Source of the DNA: Desulfurococcaceae archaeon
GTDB taxonomy: Archaea > Thermoproteota > Thermoprotei_A > Sulfolobales > Ignisphaeraceae
Length of the DNA: 60,312 bases
Assembly: GCA_020832925.1 (NCBI GenBank)
Contig: JAJHRF010000006.1
Span: forward strand, 1 to 60,312
Direction: 5' to 3'
Shown: piece by piece, positions 43,068 through 53,023 of the stretch
Position numbering within the stretch: the stretch's first letter is position 1
Layout of the letters: every line of letters starts with the position of its first letter
Notes under the pieces: generated by a model
What the model was told of the DNA's origin: nothing
The model's input: only the letters and a program-made list of their open reading frames with translations
The model's database searches: none
Position numbers and translations under genes: made by a program

Positions 43068-44207
43068 CTATTTCTTTTTCTCTTTCTCTCTTTCAACTGC
43101 TACAACTCTTACCCCAACACCGAATAGCTTTCTGAATATCATGTCCAAGAATTTAACGTAGGCTCCTCTCTGACCTACAGCAGCTCCTACAACATCTTCG
43201 TAAACCTTTATTTGTAGACTAGGACCTGCGAAATCTACCTCCGGAATATGTTTCCATATCCATGATGTTGGATGGACAGTTCTAACCATTTCCTTAAAGT
43301 CTAAGTTTAGCTCTGCACCTCTAAGTCTTTTTCCAAGCTCTTTTTCAGCACTATTTATTCTCTCACCACCTCTACCTATAAGCCTACCCATATGACCTTG
43401 CTTCACTATTACAAGTGCGTCGGGTACGTATTCCTGAGTTATCTCGTAGTTTTTCTTAGGCTCGGTAAGGTCGACAACAGTTATGATATCAGCATCTGGT
43501 GCTTTAGATTTAACTACATCGTATACTTTCTTCTCTTCCTCGGTTAGAGCTCTAGATCTCAGTTTGTACTCCAGTAAGAACCTCAAACCTCTTCTAGCTC
43601 CCTCTCTAACTATATCCTTTATCCCTAAATCGACAACATAAGATTTTTCCTCACTTAATAGAACTTCTCTTATTATTGCAGCTGGATCGTGTCCTACTTC
43701 TCTAAGTGCTTGAAATATCGGATCCCCTGCAACTATTAATCTACTATTTCTACCAACCCTTACAACAGCTTCTATGATGCTCTCAGGCTTCATGAGCTGT
43801 ATATCGTCTAAGAATATGATAGAGTTATCGAAAGATCTACCTCTAAGGTATTTAGGATCCGCTAAGACTATTCTTCCTTCATTTATGAACAATTCAATTT
43901 TGCTCCACTCTATGTAATCACCTACGATATCTCTTATGTAGCTCTTCATGGCGTTAATAAAAGCTTCAGGTCCTCTAGATATATCTAGTTCTTGACCTGT
44001 TACAATATCTATTATGGGTCTTATTATGATAAACCTTGAAAACTCATTGTTTAAAATACTATCGATACCGTATGCTAAGCTGAACAGTGATTTACCTGTA
44101 CCCGTAGGTCCGAAGAATCCTAAGATTTCGTAGGTCTTGTCTTTTAATGCTCTATACATCTCCTCTTGTCCTGGTGTTAAAGGTTTAAGGTTGTCTAGTA
44201 TACCCAT
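43068..44207 (-). CDS. PhoH-like ATPase with KH RNA-binding domain
   Basis: RNA-associated ATPase of 379 residues. The PhoH module starts LTPGQEEMYRALKD; Walker A is GPTGTGKSLFSLAY (about residues 34-47) and Walker B is DNSIIFLDDIQLM (about 126-138) with IVAGDP and FQAL. The C-terminal third carries a KH domain with the loop LIGRGGERINSAEKELGKRLRG (about residue 280) and a second KH-like strand set ending AAVGQRGAYVKFLDM, so it probably binds RNA. A basic EREKEKKK tail follows. Role unknown in archaea; PhoH proteins link ATP hydrolysis to RNA handling. Downstream of the taw3/gatE genes with a 46-bp spacer. Confidence 0.88.
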   Translation of the reverse strand: MGILDNLKPLTPGQEEMYRALKDKTYEILGFFGPTGTGKSLFSLAYGIDSILNNEFSRFIIIRPIIDIVTGQELDISRGPEAFINAMKSYIRDIVGDYIEWSKIELFINEGRIVLADPKYLRGRSFDNSIIFLDDIQLMKPESIIEAVVRVGRNSRLIVAGDPIFQALREVGHDPAAIIREVLLSEEKSYVVDLGIKDIVREGARRGLRFLLEYKLRSRALTEEEKKVYDVVKSKAPDADIITVVDLTEPKKNYEITQEYVPDALVIVKQGHMGRLIGRGGERINSAEKELGKRLRGAELNLDFKEMVRTVHPTSWIWKHIPEVDFAGPSLQIKVYEDVVGAAVGQRGAYVKFLDMIFRKLFGVGVRVVAVEREKEKKK

Positions 44208-44253
44208 GTGATACCACCTTAAGTTAGATACCTTTGTTTACTCAGTCGTCAGT

Positions 44254-44859
44254 CTATATATCAACTTCTTTAAACATCTTAAATAGTTTTTCTAGTCTCT
44301 TCTTACCTTCGATGAGGATTTCATTAGCTATAGCTACAACTTTGTTTAAATCGTTTACAAGTACATATTCACCATCTTTTAGTAAGAAAGATGTCCAAGT
44401 ACCGCTTACAACTTCAATAACGACTCCTTCCTCGCTTACCGATATAATACCACTATGCTTAAAACCCGCTTCTCGAGCTATGGATAGGACTTTGCAAGCC
44501 ACTTCAATACCTGGTGCAATGAAATGGATAATAGGTCCGCTGGAGATTAACCAAAACCTATGCAGTGGTTTAGAACTGACTATACTAACAACTTCCTCTA
44601 CTGTTACAGGTTCGTGTTTCTTGAAAACTATGTATGATTCATCCCTTAACCAGGGATATAAAGCATCGACAATAGTTATTCTACCGCTACACGAACTAGT
44701 TGTAAAAACATTCCTCTTAGTGAATACGAGTTTAATGAAATCAATTATATCTCTATCAGCGTAGCCTATCTCTATATCCTCTAAAAATCTCTTTAACGCT
44801 TCTTCTCTACGCTTAGTCCATAGAGCTCTATCTACTTGTACATAACAAGACTTTATCAT
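44254..44859 (-). CDS. taw3: tRNA(Phe) wybutosine methyltransferase Taw3
   Basis: N4-methyltransferase acting on the wyosine base at position 37 of tRNA-Phe. Motifs SSCSGRITIVDA (about residues 54-65), FWLISSGPIIHFIAPG, AREAGFKHSGIISV and VVSGTWTSFLLKDG match the Tyw3/Taw3 family, and 201 residues fits. Lies 5 bp after the gatE stop on the same strand, so the two tRNA genes form an operon with the PhoH-KH gene. Confidence 0.93.
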   Translation of the reverse strand: MIKSCYVQVDRALWTKRREEALKRFLEDIEIGYADRDIIDFIKLVFTKRNVFTTSSCSGRITIVDALYPWLRDESYIVFKKHEPVTVEEVVSIVSSKPLHRFWLISSGPIIHFIAPGIEVACKVLSIAREAGFKHSGIISVSEEGVVIEVVSGTWTSFLLKDGEYVLVNDLNKVVAIANEILIEGKKRLEKLFKMFKEVDI

Positions 44860-44864
44860 AGCCT

Positions 44865-46814
44865 CTATACCGACGACTTGAAAATCTTAGCCAGCTCTTC
44901 TTTAACAATAGAAGCGACTGTTTTACCATCGATGCGCCCTCTTAACTCAGCCATAACCTTCCCCATAATGAACTGAAACGCTTTTTCTCCTCTAGCTTTC
45001 ACTACCTCTAAATTCTCCCCTATTTTGATCCTTACTATACGTCTAACTTCATCTTCAGAAATTCTCGTTTCAGCGACAACATTCTTCAATTCTTCATAAC
45101 TTATACCTGGGTTCTTAATAATTAAGCTGATAATGTTCTTCAAAACCTCTTTATCTTTAATACCATAGGATTCGATAAGTTTTGCAATCATGTGTAGATG
45201 TCTATCCTCTAGAACTGATAAATCTAGACCTTCGCTTCTAAGTTCGCCAAGTATGGATGTAAGTAAAGTTGCTATAACCTTAGGTTCGACTTTGTATAAT
45301 TTAATCAATTCCTCAAATATATTAAGGTACTCGCTGTACAGTAACTGTTTAGCTAGCTCTATGCTAAGATCATAAACTTTAGTTAGCTCCTCCATCTTAA
45401 TCTCGATAGGTGGTGGAACTAGTTTCTCAGCTTCTCTTAGAATAGTCTCGTCTATTTTTATTGGAGGAACATCTGTTTCTGGATACATTCTAGCAGCACC
45501 TGGTTGAGGTCTAAGATATCTCGTTGTTCCATCTTCGTTAGCTCCTCGGGTTTCTTTAGGTATACCGTAGAGAGCTTGGCAAGCTCTTTCTTTAACAACT
45601 TGAAGAGCTTTCAAAGCTTTCTCCTTCTCATCTACCACTATCACAAACGCATCTCTTTCTCCCATATTCAGTATCTTCTTAATCAAAGCAATAGTCTGTT
45701 CATCTATTCCGTAGTTAGGTAATTCATCACTGTGAATTATCCCTTTAACTCCAGCCCATTGTTTAGCGTAATCAGCAAGTTCTGTACCAAATCTCCTATT
45801 AGTTTGCAGTTCCACACCTAGTAGTCCATCGAAATACGGTAATTTGATAGCGTAAACCCTATGCCCCTTCCTTAAACCACTTTGAATAATGTTACTTTTA
45901 CAATCCTTAACATATTCAGTAATATCGATAGGGGTCTGAGCCATTATCTCTTCAGCTTTAGCACCTCTTTTCTCAAGCTCATTCTTAATCATTAGAAGCC
46001 CTACAAGTCTTCTAGCCTCTTCCTGTATAACCTTCGGTATAAGCTCGAGTTTCTGAATACCTTTGATCTCTATCTTCGGGCTTCCCTGGATCGACAAGTT
46101 CAGATCCTGTCTAATAGTACCTATACCTCTTTTAACCTTGCCTGTCATCCTGAGTAGAAGCCCAATTTTCTCTGCAACACGTTTAGCTTGTTCAGGAGAT
46201 CTTATATCAGGTGCTGTAGAGATCTCTATCAAAGGTATGCCGAGTCTATCTAAAGCGTAGGTTACAGACGAAGTTTCTTCAGCTATCTTCCTAGCTGCAT
46301 CCTCTTCAAGAGCAATTGTTTGAATATTAATAACACCTTCTTCATCTACTATATACCCACCCAAAGCTATTATAGCTGTTCTTTGAAATCCTGTAGTATT
46401 CGAGCCATCTACAACTATTTTCCTCATAACATGTACTTCGTCCACAGGTCTAGCATTCAATGCTTTAGCTATCGCTAAAGCTATTGTAAGAGCTTCACGA
46501 TTAAGTTCATGCGGAGGTTCTTCATCTAATTCGACAAGACATGAACAATCTTGTGGCATTACATAGATATACCTCCTCCCTCTCTGGGTTTCGAATGCTG
46601 CCGCAGCATCTATCTCTCCTAACTCACTGCGGGTGGCCCTAAGAAATCTTACGAACTGAACTGAATTAGCAAGGTCTAATTCTTTGACAAGCCTCGTTTC
46701 GCAATTACAGAAGAGTTTATGCTTTGTGTTTAATTGTTGGTGTATCTCAAGCCCAGCTACAAGTCCTAATCTGTTGTAGTCTAAGTTTTTAGGTATTTCA
46801 AATGCTGCTTTCAA
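44865..46814 (-). CDS. gatE: Glutamyl-tRNA(Gln) amidotransferase subunit E
   Basis: Kinase/tRNA-binding subunit of the archaeal GatDE transamidase that converts Glu-tRNA-Gln to Gln-tRNA-Gln. GLVAGLEIHQQLNTKHKLFCNC, MRKIVVDGSNTTGFQRTAII, LEEDAARKI, RQDLNLSI and the inserted AspRS-like domain, then the C-terminal YqeY-like tail (FIMGKVMAELRGRIDGKTV) show subunit E, not B. 649 residues, typical. The amidase partner gatD is not in the window. Consistent with a GluRS of the non-discriminating type. Confidence 0.96.
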   Translation of the reverse strand: MKAAFEIPKNLDYNRLGLVAGLEIHQQLNTKHKLFCNCETRLVKELDLANSVQFVRFLRATRSELGEIDAAAAFETQRGRRYIYVMPQDCSCLVELDEEPPHELNREALTIALAIAKALNARPVDEVHVMRKIVVDGSNTTGFQRTAIIALGGYIVDEEGVINIQTIALEEDAARKIAEETSSVTYALDRLGIPLIEISTAPDIRSPEQAKRVAEKIGLLLRMTGKVKRGIGTIRQDLNLSIQGSPKIEIKGIQKLELIPKVIQEEARRLVGLLMIKNELEKRGAKAEEIMAQTPIDITEYVKDCKSNIIQSGLRKGHRVYAIKLPYFDGLLGVELQTNRRFGTELADYAKQWAGVKGIIHSDELPNYGIDEQTIALIKKILNMGERDAFVIVVDEKEKALKALQVVKERACQALYGIPKETRGANEDGTTRYLRPQPGAARMYPETDVPPIKIDETILREAEKLVPPPIEIKMEELTKVYDLSIELAKQLLYSEYLNIFEELIKLYKVEPKVIATLLTSILGELRSEGLDLSVLEDRHLHMIAKLIESYGIKDKEVLKNIISLIIKNPGISYEELKNVVAETRISEDEVRRIVRIKIGENLEVVKARGEKAFQFIMGKVMAELRGRIDGKTVASIVKEELAKIFKSSV

Positions 46815-46982
46815 TTCCTATCGCCGTTCTTCGGCAACCTCCTATTGTTATAATTATTTACAAGCAATAAATACTTTACCAGGAGATAGGGATCTAAATC
46901 CTTAAAATGAGAATAATGTACAACATGCTATTAATACGAAGCTCGATATCGAGAAATAACGAAGATGAAAATGGGGTATTAT

Positions 46983-47204
46983 TTAACTAGCTGAAGCCGT
47001 AGCAGTTGTAGAGGCTTTCTTTCTTGGTACTGATGAAGGGGGTACTACAGTTGGTGTAGGAAGTCCTTGAGCTTTTCTTTGTCTAATCCAGTACTCACGT
47101 CTATTTCTTATCCTTGGGACAAGATTTCTCTTAGGTTTCGGGGGTATCTTTGGTGTTTGATTCCTAACTTTACCTGCTTTCGTAAGCGAACCGTGTGAAG
47201 GCAT
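46983..47204 (-). CDS. rps30e: Ribosomal protein eS30
   Basis: Short basic small-subunit protein of 73 residues. The start [20 protein letters not shown] and [19 protein letters not shown] are the family core. About 20 C-terminal residues ([24 protein letters not shown]) form an Ala/Ser/Thr/Pro-rich tail not present in most eS30. Single gene. The gap to gatE (46815-46982) shows no gene. Confidence 0.9.
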   Translation of the reverse strand: MPSHGSLTKAGKVRNQTPKIPPKPKRNLVPRIRNRREYWIRQRKAQGLPTPTVVPPSSVPRKKASTTATASAS

Positions 47205-47433
47205 GAAGCCTCACTAAATCAGAGCTTCTACGCTAACAACCTTAAAAATTTAACTAGTTTTCAGATCATAAAGTTTTACAATATTGATAGAAACCTTAAC
47301 ATATCAACAATTCTACTACTTATCGATAATATGATTCAGTATTGGTAGCGTAGATCATCTGATGATGTGTTATCGTACAGCATAATATATTTATTAACCC
47401 TAATGCTAGAAGTTGAATTGTAGGTGTTACGTG

Positions 47434-48654
47434 ATGAGTAAGAGGATATACATAGCTGACACAGTCATAGGAACTTTCGCTGTAGATGAGAATGGCAATA
47501 TAGTGGACAAGGTTTTGTACCCCAAAGACTTGGGAGCCGTTGTGGAGGAGCTACTAGCGGTATCTGAAGGTAGGTTAAACAACGCATTAATTCGGTCAGT
47601 AGAGAGCTTGAGATCAAAACTTGGGTCTGAGGACTATGTACTAGTTGTTGAAGATCCCGATGTAGCGGGTCTACTCTCTCAGAGAGGAATAAAATGTGAT
47701 GTTGCTGTTGCTCCAGAAGCTGTAGAGAAAATTCGTAGTAGTTTACCTAAGATAGCAGTAGACCTAGGACTTTTCAGCGATGAGAAAAGCTTTAGAGAAT
47801 TTGTTCATACGCTATCTCTAGAGTTAACGAGGAGGAAACTTAGGAGGTTTGCTCAGAAAAGAGATCTATTAGCTGTTCAAGCAATTAGAGCTATCGACGA
47901 TATAGATAAAACTCTTAACCTATTCGCTGTAAGGCTTAGAGAATGGTACAGCATACATTTCCCAGAGCTAGACGATTTATCGAAAGAACATGAAGAATAT
48001 GTAAAGATCGTAGCTGAAACAGGCTATAGAGATCAAATGGATGCTAAAACTTTAACAAAACTTGGAATCGCTGAGGGAAGGGCTAAGAGAATAGCTGAAG
48101 CAGCTCGTAAAAGCATAGGTGCAGATATCTCGGAGATGGACTTGAACATGATTAGGCAGTTCGCAAGTATATGGTTAGAACTACGCGAGTTAAGAGAGAA
48201 GCTTACTGAGTATATAGACCAGGTCATGAAGGAAGTTGCGCCAAATGTAACAGCTCTAGTAGGACCTTTACTTGGTGCAAGATTGCTAAGCTTAGCTGGA
48301 AGTCTTGAAGAATTAGCAAAACTACCTGCAAGTACTGTTCAAGTTCTTGGCGCGGAGAAAGCTTTGTTTAGAGCTCTTAGAACAGGTGGTAAACCACCAA
48401 AACATGGTGTTATATTCCAGTTTGCAGAGATTAGAAGAGCTCCTAAATGGCAAAGAGGTAAAATTGCTAGAGCCTTGGCAACAAAGTTAGCTATAGCAGC
48501 TAAAGTTGATTTCTTCACCGGAAGATACGTAGGCGACGAGCTTAAGAAGAGATTATATGAGAGGATAGAGGAGATAAAGAAGTTGTATCCAAAGCCGCCT
48601 AAGAGAGAGGAGAAGAAACCATCTAAAGTAGAGAGGAGAAGAGGTAGACAATAA
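47434..48654 (+). CDS. nop5: C/D sRNP protein Nop5
   Basis: Scaffold of C/D box sRNPs that binds L7Ae-bound guide RNA, dimerises by a coiled coil and carries fibrillarin. I start at ATG 47434 (MSKRIYIADTVIGTFAV) with AGGTG about 12 bases ahead, not at the ORF's first codon 47413. The N-terminal domain, the coiled coil (about residues 120-240) and the Nop signature GPLLGARLLSLAGSLEELAKLPASTVQVLGAEKALFRAL are intact, with GGKPPKHGVIFQFAEIRRAPKWQRGKIARALATKLAIAAKVDFFTG. It ends in a lysine-rich tail. Operon with fibrillarin, 47 bp downstream. Confidence 0.96.
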   Translation: MSKRIYIADTVIGTFAVDENGNIVDKVLYPKDLGAVVEELLAVSEGRLNNALIRSVESLRSKLGSEDYVLVVEDPDVAGLLSQRGIKCDVAVAPEAVEKIRSSLPKIAVDLGLFSDEKSFREFVHTLSLELTRRKLRRFAQKRDLLAVQAIRAIDDIDKTLNLFAVRLREWYSIHFPELDDLSKEHEEYVKIVAETGYRDQMDAKTLTKLGIAEGRAKRIAEAARKSIGADISEMDLNMIRQFASIWLELRELREKLTEYIDQVMKEVAPNVTALVGPLLGARLLSLAGSLEELAKLPASTVQVLGAEKALFRALRTGGKPPKHGVIFQFAEIRRAPKWQRGKIARALATKLAIAAKVDFFTGRYVGDELKKRLYERIEEIKKLYPKPPKREEKKPSKVERRRGRQ

Positions 48655-48701
48655 ACTAAACTTATTAATTCCCTAATATGTAAATTTCGTGGGGTAACAA
48701 G

Positions 48702-49409
48702 ATGTCTGAAGTAGTCAATCTATACGAACATGAAAAATATAAATGTGTATACGTAGTGGAGCTAGACGATGGTTCAACAAAATTAGCTACGAAGAACCTT
48801 GTACCAGGTAAAAGAGTTTATGGCGAGCATCTATATAAATGGAAAGATGGAGAATATAGAGAATGGAATGCATATAGAAGTAAGCTAGCTGCAGCACTAG
48901 TTAAAGGCCTTAAAGAGCTTCCTGTTAAACCCGGGCAGAAGATACTGTACTTAGGTGCTGGATCAGGTACAACAGTAAGCCATATCTCAGATATAGTTGG
49001 TCTTGAAGGCATGATATACGCAGTAGAATTCGCTCCAAGGGTTATGAGAGAACTTATAGTGGTTGCAGATGATAGACTAAACGTTGTCCCTATTCTTGAA
49101 GATGCTAGAATGCCTAGACGTTATAGATTTATTGTGGAGGAGGTTGAGGGACTCTACGCAGATATAGCCCAGCCAGAGCAAGCATCTATAGTTGCAGATA
49201 ATGCTGATATGTTTCTAAAAGATGGTGGATGGCTTCTTCTAGCAATTAAAGCGCGAAGTATTGATGTAACAGCGGAACCTAGTGAAGTTTACAAGAGGGA
49301 GATAGATACACTTAAGAATAGAGGGTTTGAAATAGTAGATGTAGTACACTTAGAACCTTTCGACAAAGATCACGCAATGGTTTACGCGGTTTTCCATAGG
49401 AAGAGATAG
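48702..49409 (+). CDS. flpA: Fibrillarin (C/D sRNP 2'-O-methyltransferase)
   Basis: SAM-dependent methyltransferase of the C/D s[23 protein letters not shown] precedes motif [22 protein letters not shown] (about residues 79-99); [42 protein letters not shown] and [19 protein letters not shown] are the later motifs. 235 residues, normal. Directly follows nop5, the standard archaeal order, and serves the sRNAs in this window. Confidence 0.97.
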   Translation: MSEVVNLYEHEKYKCVYVVELDDGSTKLATKNLVPGKRVYGEHLYKWKDGEYREWNAYRSKLAAALVKGLKELPVKPGQKILYLGAGSGTTVSHISDIVGLEGMIYAVEFAPRVMRELIVVADDRLNVVPILEDARMPRRYRFIVEEVEGLYADIAQPEQASIVADNADMFLKDGGWLLLAIKARSIDVTAEPSEVYKREIDTLKNRGFEIVDVVHLEPFDKDHAMVYAVFHRKR

Positions 49410-49545
49410 CAAAGTGCTCACCAAACATAATCCATGAATAGATCTACGTATTTTATTCCCCAATTAATCAAATGCTTCAGAACGAATATAGTTGAAGAAA
49501 GTAGACTTTTTAAAAAGAAATAAGCAAGTGAATGTGTAGAAGTAT

Positions 49546-50505
49546 GTGCTGAAGATGAACACAGTAGATAACAAGGTTATGAATGAATTAAGAACTTTAG
49601 GTGTTGAAATAACTCACAAGGTAGAGTATCCTAGATCAGATAAGAAACTGTTAGATTACATAGTTAAGAAAGAGCCTCACACAATCTTCATAAAGATTGT
49701 GCATAACCTGAATACCAATAGTAGTATCTTTAAAGAGCTTAAAAGATTTACAAACTTTCTAAATATGAATGCTTTGGTAATAGCTAATAAGATAAACGAT
49801 GATAATATAATTGACGGGGTTCTGTATATAAAAGATAAAATAGGTATTGTTCAAGCTGAAACAATACATGGTATAGCTAAAGGTGAAAAAGTTTATATAT
49901 ATGAATACAAAGGTTCGTTCTATGTTAAGATTGATGGTGAAAAATTGAAGAAGTTAAGAGAGAGGAAAGGCTTAGGGTTAAGCGAGCTAGCTAAACGCAT
50001 TGGCATATCTATAAAAGCGTTGCGGATGTATGAAGAAGGTTTAATAGATATGACTGTGGAGAGAGCGTATAGATTTATAGAGATATTCGATAGAGAGTTT
50101 GAGGAAGTTCTTAAAGAAGTTGACATATTTGCAGACAGAATTCAAGAATCACTACATCATACTAAACATACGTACATGGTGGAGAACGATGTTAAACAGA
50201 AACTAATCAAAATATTCGGTGATCAAGGTGCTCATGTAGAAGCCTTTAGTTACCTTCCATCAGATCTCATTGTCAGTAAAAAAAGCTCCAAAATATTCAT
50301 CTCTTTGATAAACAGCAAAGTAGACATGGAATCAGCTATTCTCAAAGTTAAAGAGAATAAAATGCTGTCAAAATCATTAAATGGTATACCTGTAAACATC
50401 GTCAATGACGATGCTTCTAGAGAAATGATTAAAGAGATTGAAAGCTACGGTACAACCCTTAAACTTAGTCAAATAGCTAAATACGGTATCGATCTGGATT
50501 TATAG
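49546..50505 (+). CDS. Putative HTH-type transcriptional regulator
   Basis: 319 residues: an N-terminal alpha/beta domain (about 1-125) that resembles a restriction-endonuclease-like or metabolite-sensing fold, an XRE-type helix-turn-helix (GEKLKKLRERKGLGLSELAKRIGISIKALRMYEEG, about residues 128-162; quoted in two parts: GEKLKKLRERKGLGL and SELAKRIGISIKALR), and a C-terminal domain repeating the alpha/beta plan. This matches the archaeal family of large putative HTH regulators. Start GTG 49546 or ATG 49555. Its stop is 1 bp from the THEP1 gene, so a coupled operon with nucleotide and tRNA enzymes is likely. Targets unknown. Confidence 0.85.
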   Translation: MLKMNTVDNKVMNELRTLGVEITHKVEYPRSDKKLLDYIVKKEPHTIFIKIVHNLNTNSSIFKELKRFTNFLNMNALVIANKINDDNIIDGVLYIKDKIGIVQAETIHGIAKGEKVYIYEYKGSFYVKIDGEKLKKLRERKGLGLSELAKRIGISIKALRMYEEGLIDMTVERAYRFIEIFDREFEEVLKEVDIFADRIQESLHHTKHTYMVENDVKQKLIKIFGDQGAHVEAFSYLPSDLIVSKKSSKIFISLINSKVDMESAILKVKENKMLSKSLNGIPVNIVNDDASREMIKEIESYGTTLKLSQIAKYGIDLDL

Positions 50506-50506
50506 G

Positions 50507-51073
50507 GTGGGCTATCTGATAATAGCTATAACAGGTAGACCTGGTATTGGGAAGAGCACCATTTTCAATAAAGTTGTTGATACTTTAAAACGTCAGGGAT
50601 TTACTTTCTACGGATTTTATTGTCCAGAGGTTAGGGAGGGTGGTGTAAGAGTTGGGTTCAGAATAGTTAACATAGTGAATGGTGATTCAGGGTGGTTAGC
50701 ATTATCTATTGATAAAGCGCTTCAGCTTGGTTACAGTTTAAAAGGTAGGAGGATAGGGAGATACGTTGTTATAGAAGATGAAGCAGTAAGAGTAGGTGTC
50801 AATGCTTTGAAAATGTTTGTAAACGATAGGAGCTCTATCCTTGGGATAGACGAGATAGGGCCTATGGAGCTTTCAATACCTGTTTTACGAACTGAGATAC
50901 TACGAAGCTTAGCTATAGCTAATAATGCTCTACTTGTTATTCATAGAAATCTCAATGATAATGAAGTTCTCTCAATATTTCGCAGAAAGAACGCAAAGAT
51001 ATACACCGTTACAGAAGTTAATAGAGCTAGTTTACCAGAGATACTCGTGAACGAGATGATGAAGAATCTGTAA
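50507..51073 (+). CDS. Nucleoside-triphosphatase, THEP1 family
   Basis: P-loop NTPase of 188 residues. Walker A AITGRPGIGKSTIFNKV (about residues 7-23), the family words GFYCPEVREGGVRVGFRIV and the Walker B-like LGIDEIGPMELSIP (about 112-125) mark THEP1, a kinase-like enzyme that hydrolyses NTPs slowly. Starts with GTG after 1 bp from the previous stop. Followed 4 bp later by trm1. Confidence 0.92.
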   Translation: MGYLIIAITGRPGIGKSTIFNKVVDTLKRQGFTFYGFYCPEVREGGVRVGFRIVNIVNGDSGWLALSIDKALQLGYSLKGRRIGRYVVIEDEAVRVGVNALKMFVNDRSSILGIDEIGPMELSIPVLRTEILRSLAIANNALLVIHRNLNDNEVLSIFRRKNAKIYTVTEVNRASLPEILVNEMMKNL

Positions 51074-51077
51074 ATCC

Positions 51078-52289
51078 TTGGTTAAAGTCATGAGTCTATG
51101 TCCTAAGGGATATGTTGAAGTAATAGAAGGTTTAGCAAGGATATGTATACCCGATCCGAAGCTTTATACACGTCCTAACGGTGTTTTTGAACCTGCTATA
51201 GCACCTGTGTTCTATAACCCTGATATGGTTGAGAATAGAGACATAGCTGTTACTGTTGTCGATTACATAGCGAAAAAGAAGTCTAAGACTAAGGAACTTG
51301 TAGTGGTAGAGCCTTTTGCAGCTACAGGAGTTAGAGGTATTAGGATTGCTCAAGAAGTCAGCAAACCAGAACACTTTAAGGTTGTAATGGGCGATATCTC
51401 CGATGAAGCTATCAAAATTATAAATTTAAATATAAACTTAAACAATCTTTTTGACAAAGTCATGGTTGAGAAAAGCGATGCAAATGAGCTACTCTATAGA
51501 TTGAGAAGAATAGGTATCAAGATAGATTACGTAGACGTAGATCCTTTCGGTAGTCCTGCACCATTTACACACTCAGCTATTGCAAATATAAGGCATGGGG
51601 GTATAGTGGCATTTACAGCAACAGACCTTGCTGTTTTAGAAGGTAAGTACCCAGATAAATTGTTCAGGAGATATGGGGTTGAAGGGTCTATAACACCTAT
51701 ATCTAAAGACATCGCTGTCAGGGTATTGCTATCCTATATAGCGAGAACAGCCTACATCTTTGATAGATATATAGAGCCTATGTTATCCTATGTTTATAAA
51801 CATCATGCCAGAGTATACGTTAGAGTATTTGAAGGAGCTACTAAAGCGAATAACCAGGCAAGGACCTGTCTTAGAAAAATAGTTGTATGTTCGTACTGTA
51901 GCTATAACAAAGTTCTAGACCTTTACGAACATGTAAACACATGCCCTTTATGCGGATCGCAAGCTATTGAAATTAAGCCTATATGGGTTTGCAAAACTGT
52001 TGATAGAGAAGTTATCGAGATTCTTGTAAAAGATCTTGAGTTGAAACCCTGGATACTTAAATCATCAAAACAGTTATTGAAAACTCTCTACGAATATTCA
52101 TTTATAGACTCATTAACGTTGAGACTTTCACTATTAGCTAGAGCTCTAAAAATCAATACCCCTCCAAAAGCTAAAATTATAGAGTGTTTGAGAGATTTAG
52201 GCTACAAAACAGTGAAAAGTTATGTATATCACGATGGGATTATATCAACAGCTACAGTAGACGATGTTGTAAGATGTATGAAGAGCTAG
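51078..52289 (+). CDS. trm1: tRNA (guanine26-N2)-dimethyltransferase Trm1
   Basis: Methylates G26 at the hinge of tRNA. FEPAIAPVFYNPDMVENRDI, ELVVVEPFAATGVRGIRIAQE (SAM motif I), and the catalytic DVDPFGSPAPFTHSAI are unmistakable; VAFTATDLAVLEGKYPDK follows. A zinc ribbon CSYCSYNK...CPLCG (about residues 272-297) and a C-terminal winged-like domain complete the protein. 403 residues from the TTG at 51078; ATG 51090 (MSLCPKGYVEVIEG) is the more likely start. Last gene of the regulator-THEP1-trm1 set. Confidence 0.96.
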   Translation: MVKVMSLCPKGYVEVIEGLARICIPDPKLYTRPNGVFEPAIAPVFYNPDMVENRDIAVTVVDYIAKKKSKTKELVVVEPFAATGVRGIRIAQEVSKPEHFKVVMGDISDEAIKIINLNINLNNLFDKVMVEKSDANELLYRLRRIGIKIDYVDVDPFGSPAPFTHSAIANIRHGGIVAFTATDLAVLEGKYPDKLFRRYGVEGSITPISKDIAVRVLLSYIARTAYIFDRYIEPMLSYVYKHHARVYVRVFEGATKANNQARTCLRKIVVCSYCSYNKVLDLYEHVNTCPLCGSQAIEIKPIWVCKTVDREVIEILVKDLELKPWILKSSKQLLKTLYEYSFIDSLTLRLSLLARALKINTPPKAKIIECLRDLGYKTVKSYVYHDGIISTATVDDVVRCMKS

Positions 52290-52406
52290 AATACATAAGC
52301 TTTAGAGAATTCGCAAGAGAACTCTACACCTTGTATTCCTAGCTAAGAAACGTTATATAACAGAGACTTAATCAGCTCTTCTTACGTAAAACCACTCACA
52401 TTAACA

Positions 52407-52919
52407 TTAAGATTTGGGAATGATACCAGAGCCTTCGAGGATAAATTGTGTGATCAAGGGACAGTGTAAAGGATCGTAAGTACGTCCTATACCACACCCA
52501 AATACATGTTTACATCGCATGCACGGTATATCTAGTATTTCTATGTCTAAACTTGGTGAGGTAAACGTTACAGGAGTAGTCGTCACTATTTCAGTTGATG
52601 AACTAGTATTGCTAGGCTCTGTTGCAATACTCTGTTGCATTTCTTCCTCTCCTTCTGCAACTAACAGGTAGCATCGTTCACCTCCTTCGTTAATAAGTTT
52701 ACGTTTCACAAGGTTTAACTTCTTTAACTTCTTTACAATCTCCGTAATTTTTCTAGGGTCTATGTCTCGCAATTCTGGGTGTTTCTTTATCTGTGATTGT
52801 TTGATACCTCCAGAGGATTTTGTTTCACGCTTAATTACTTCGTAAACACGGGTCTCCTCAGGTGTAAGTTGTGATGAGCCCTCCATATGGTATTCCCATG
52901 GATCTGGAGCAGTACACAA
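52407..52919 (-). CDS. RPC34/RPC39-like protein with Fe-S motif
   Basis: 170 residues with a winged-helix domain (SQLTPEETRVYEVIKRETKS, IKQSQIKKHPELRDIDPRKITEIVKKLKKLNLVK) like the RNA polymerase III subunit RPC34/TFIIE-beta family, a Ser/Thr-rich linker (about 95-120) and a C-terminal cysteine cluster IPCMRCKHVFGCG and YDPLHCPLI, the cubane Fe-S motif found in the human RPC39 and crenarchaeal orthologues. Likely a basal transcription factor. Met12 (52886) is a probable start because the first 11 residues are atypical. Single gene with 118 bp to trm1. Confidence 0.85.
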   Translation of the reverse strand: MCTAPDPWEYHMEGSSQLTPEETRVYEVIKRETKSSGGIKQSQIKKHPELRDIDPRKITEIVKKLKKLNLVKRKLINEGGERCYLLVAEGEEEMQQSIATEPSNTSSSTEIVTTTPVTFTSPSLDIEILDIPCMRCKHVFGCGIGRTYDPLHCPLITQFILEGSGIIPKS

Positions 52920-53023
52920 AGAGTATTCGTATTCTAAAGTTAATAAAGTAATGAGTTATCGTAGCAATATTTAGTTAGCATAATAGAATATATTTGAAAT
53001 TCCTATCGATGGATGTATATAGA

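Noticed and set aside
47340-47390. C/D box-like motifs (CATCTGATGATG) before nop5
   Set aside because: Only one recognisable C-like box; no D box at guide spacing on either strand.
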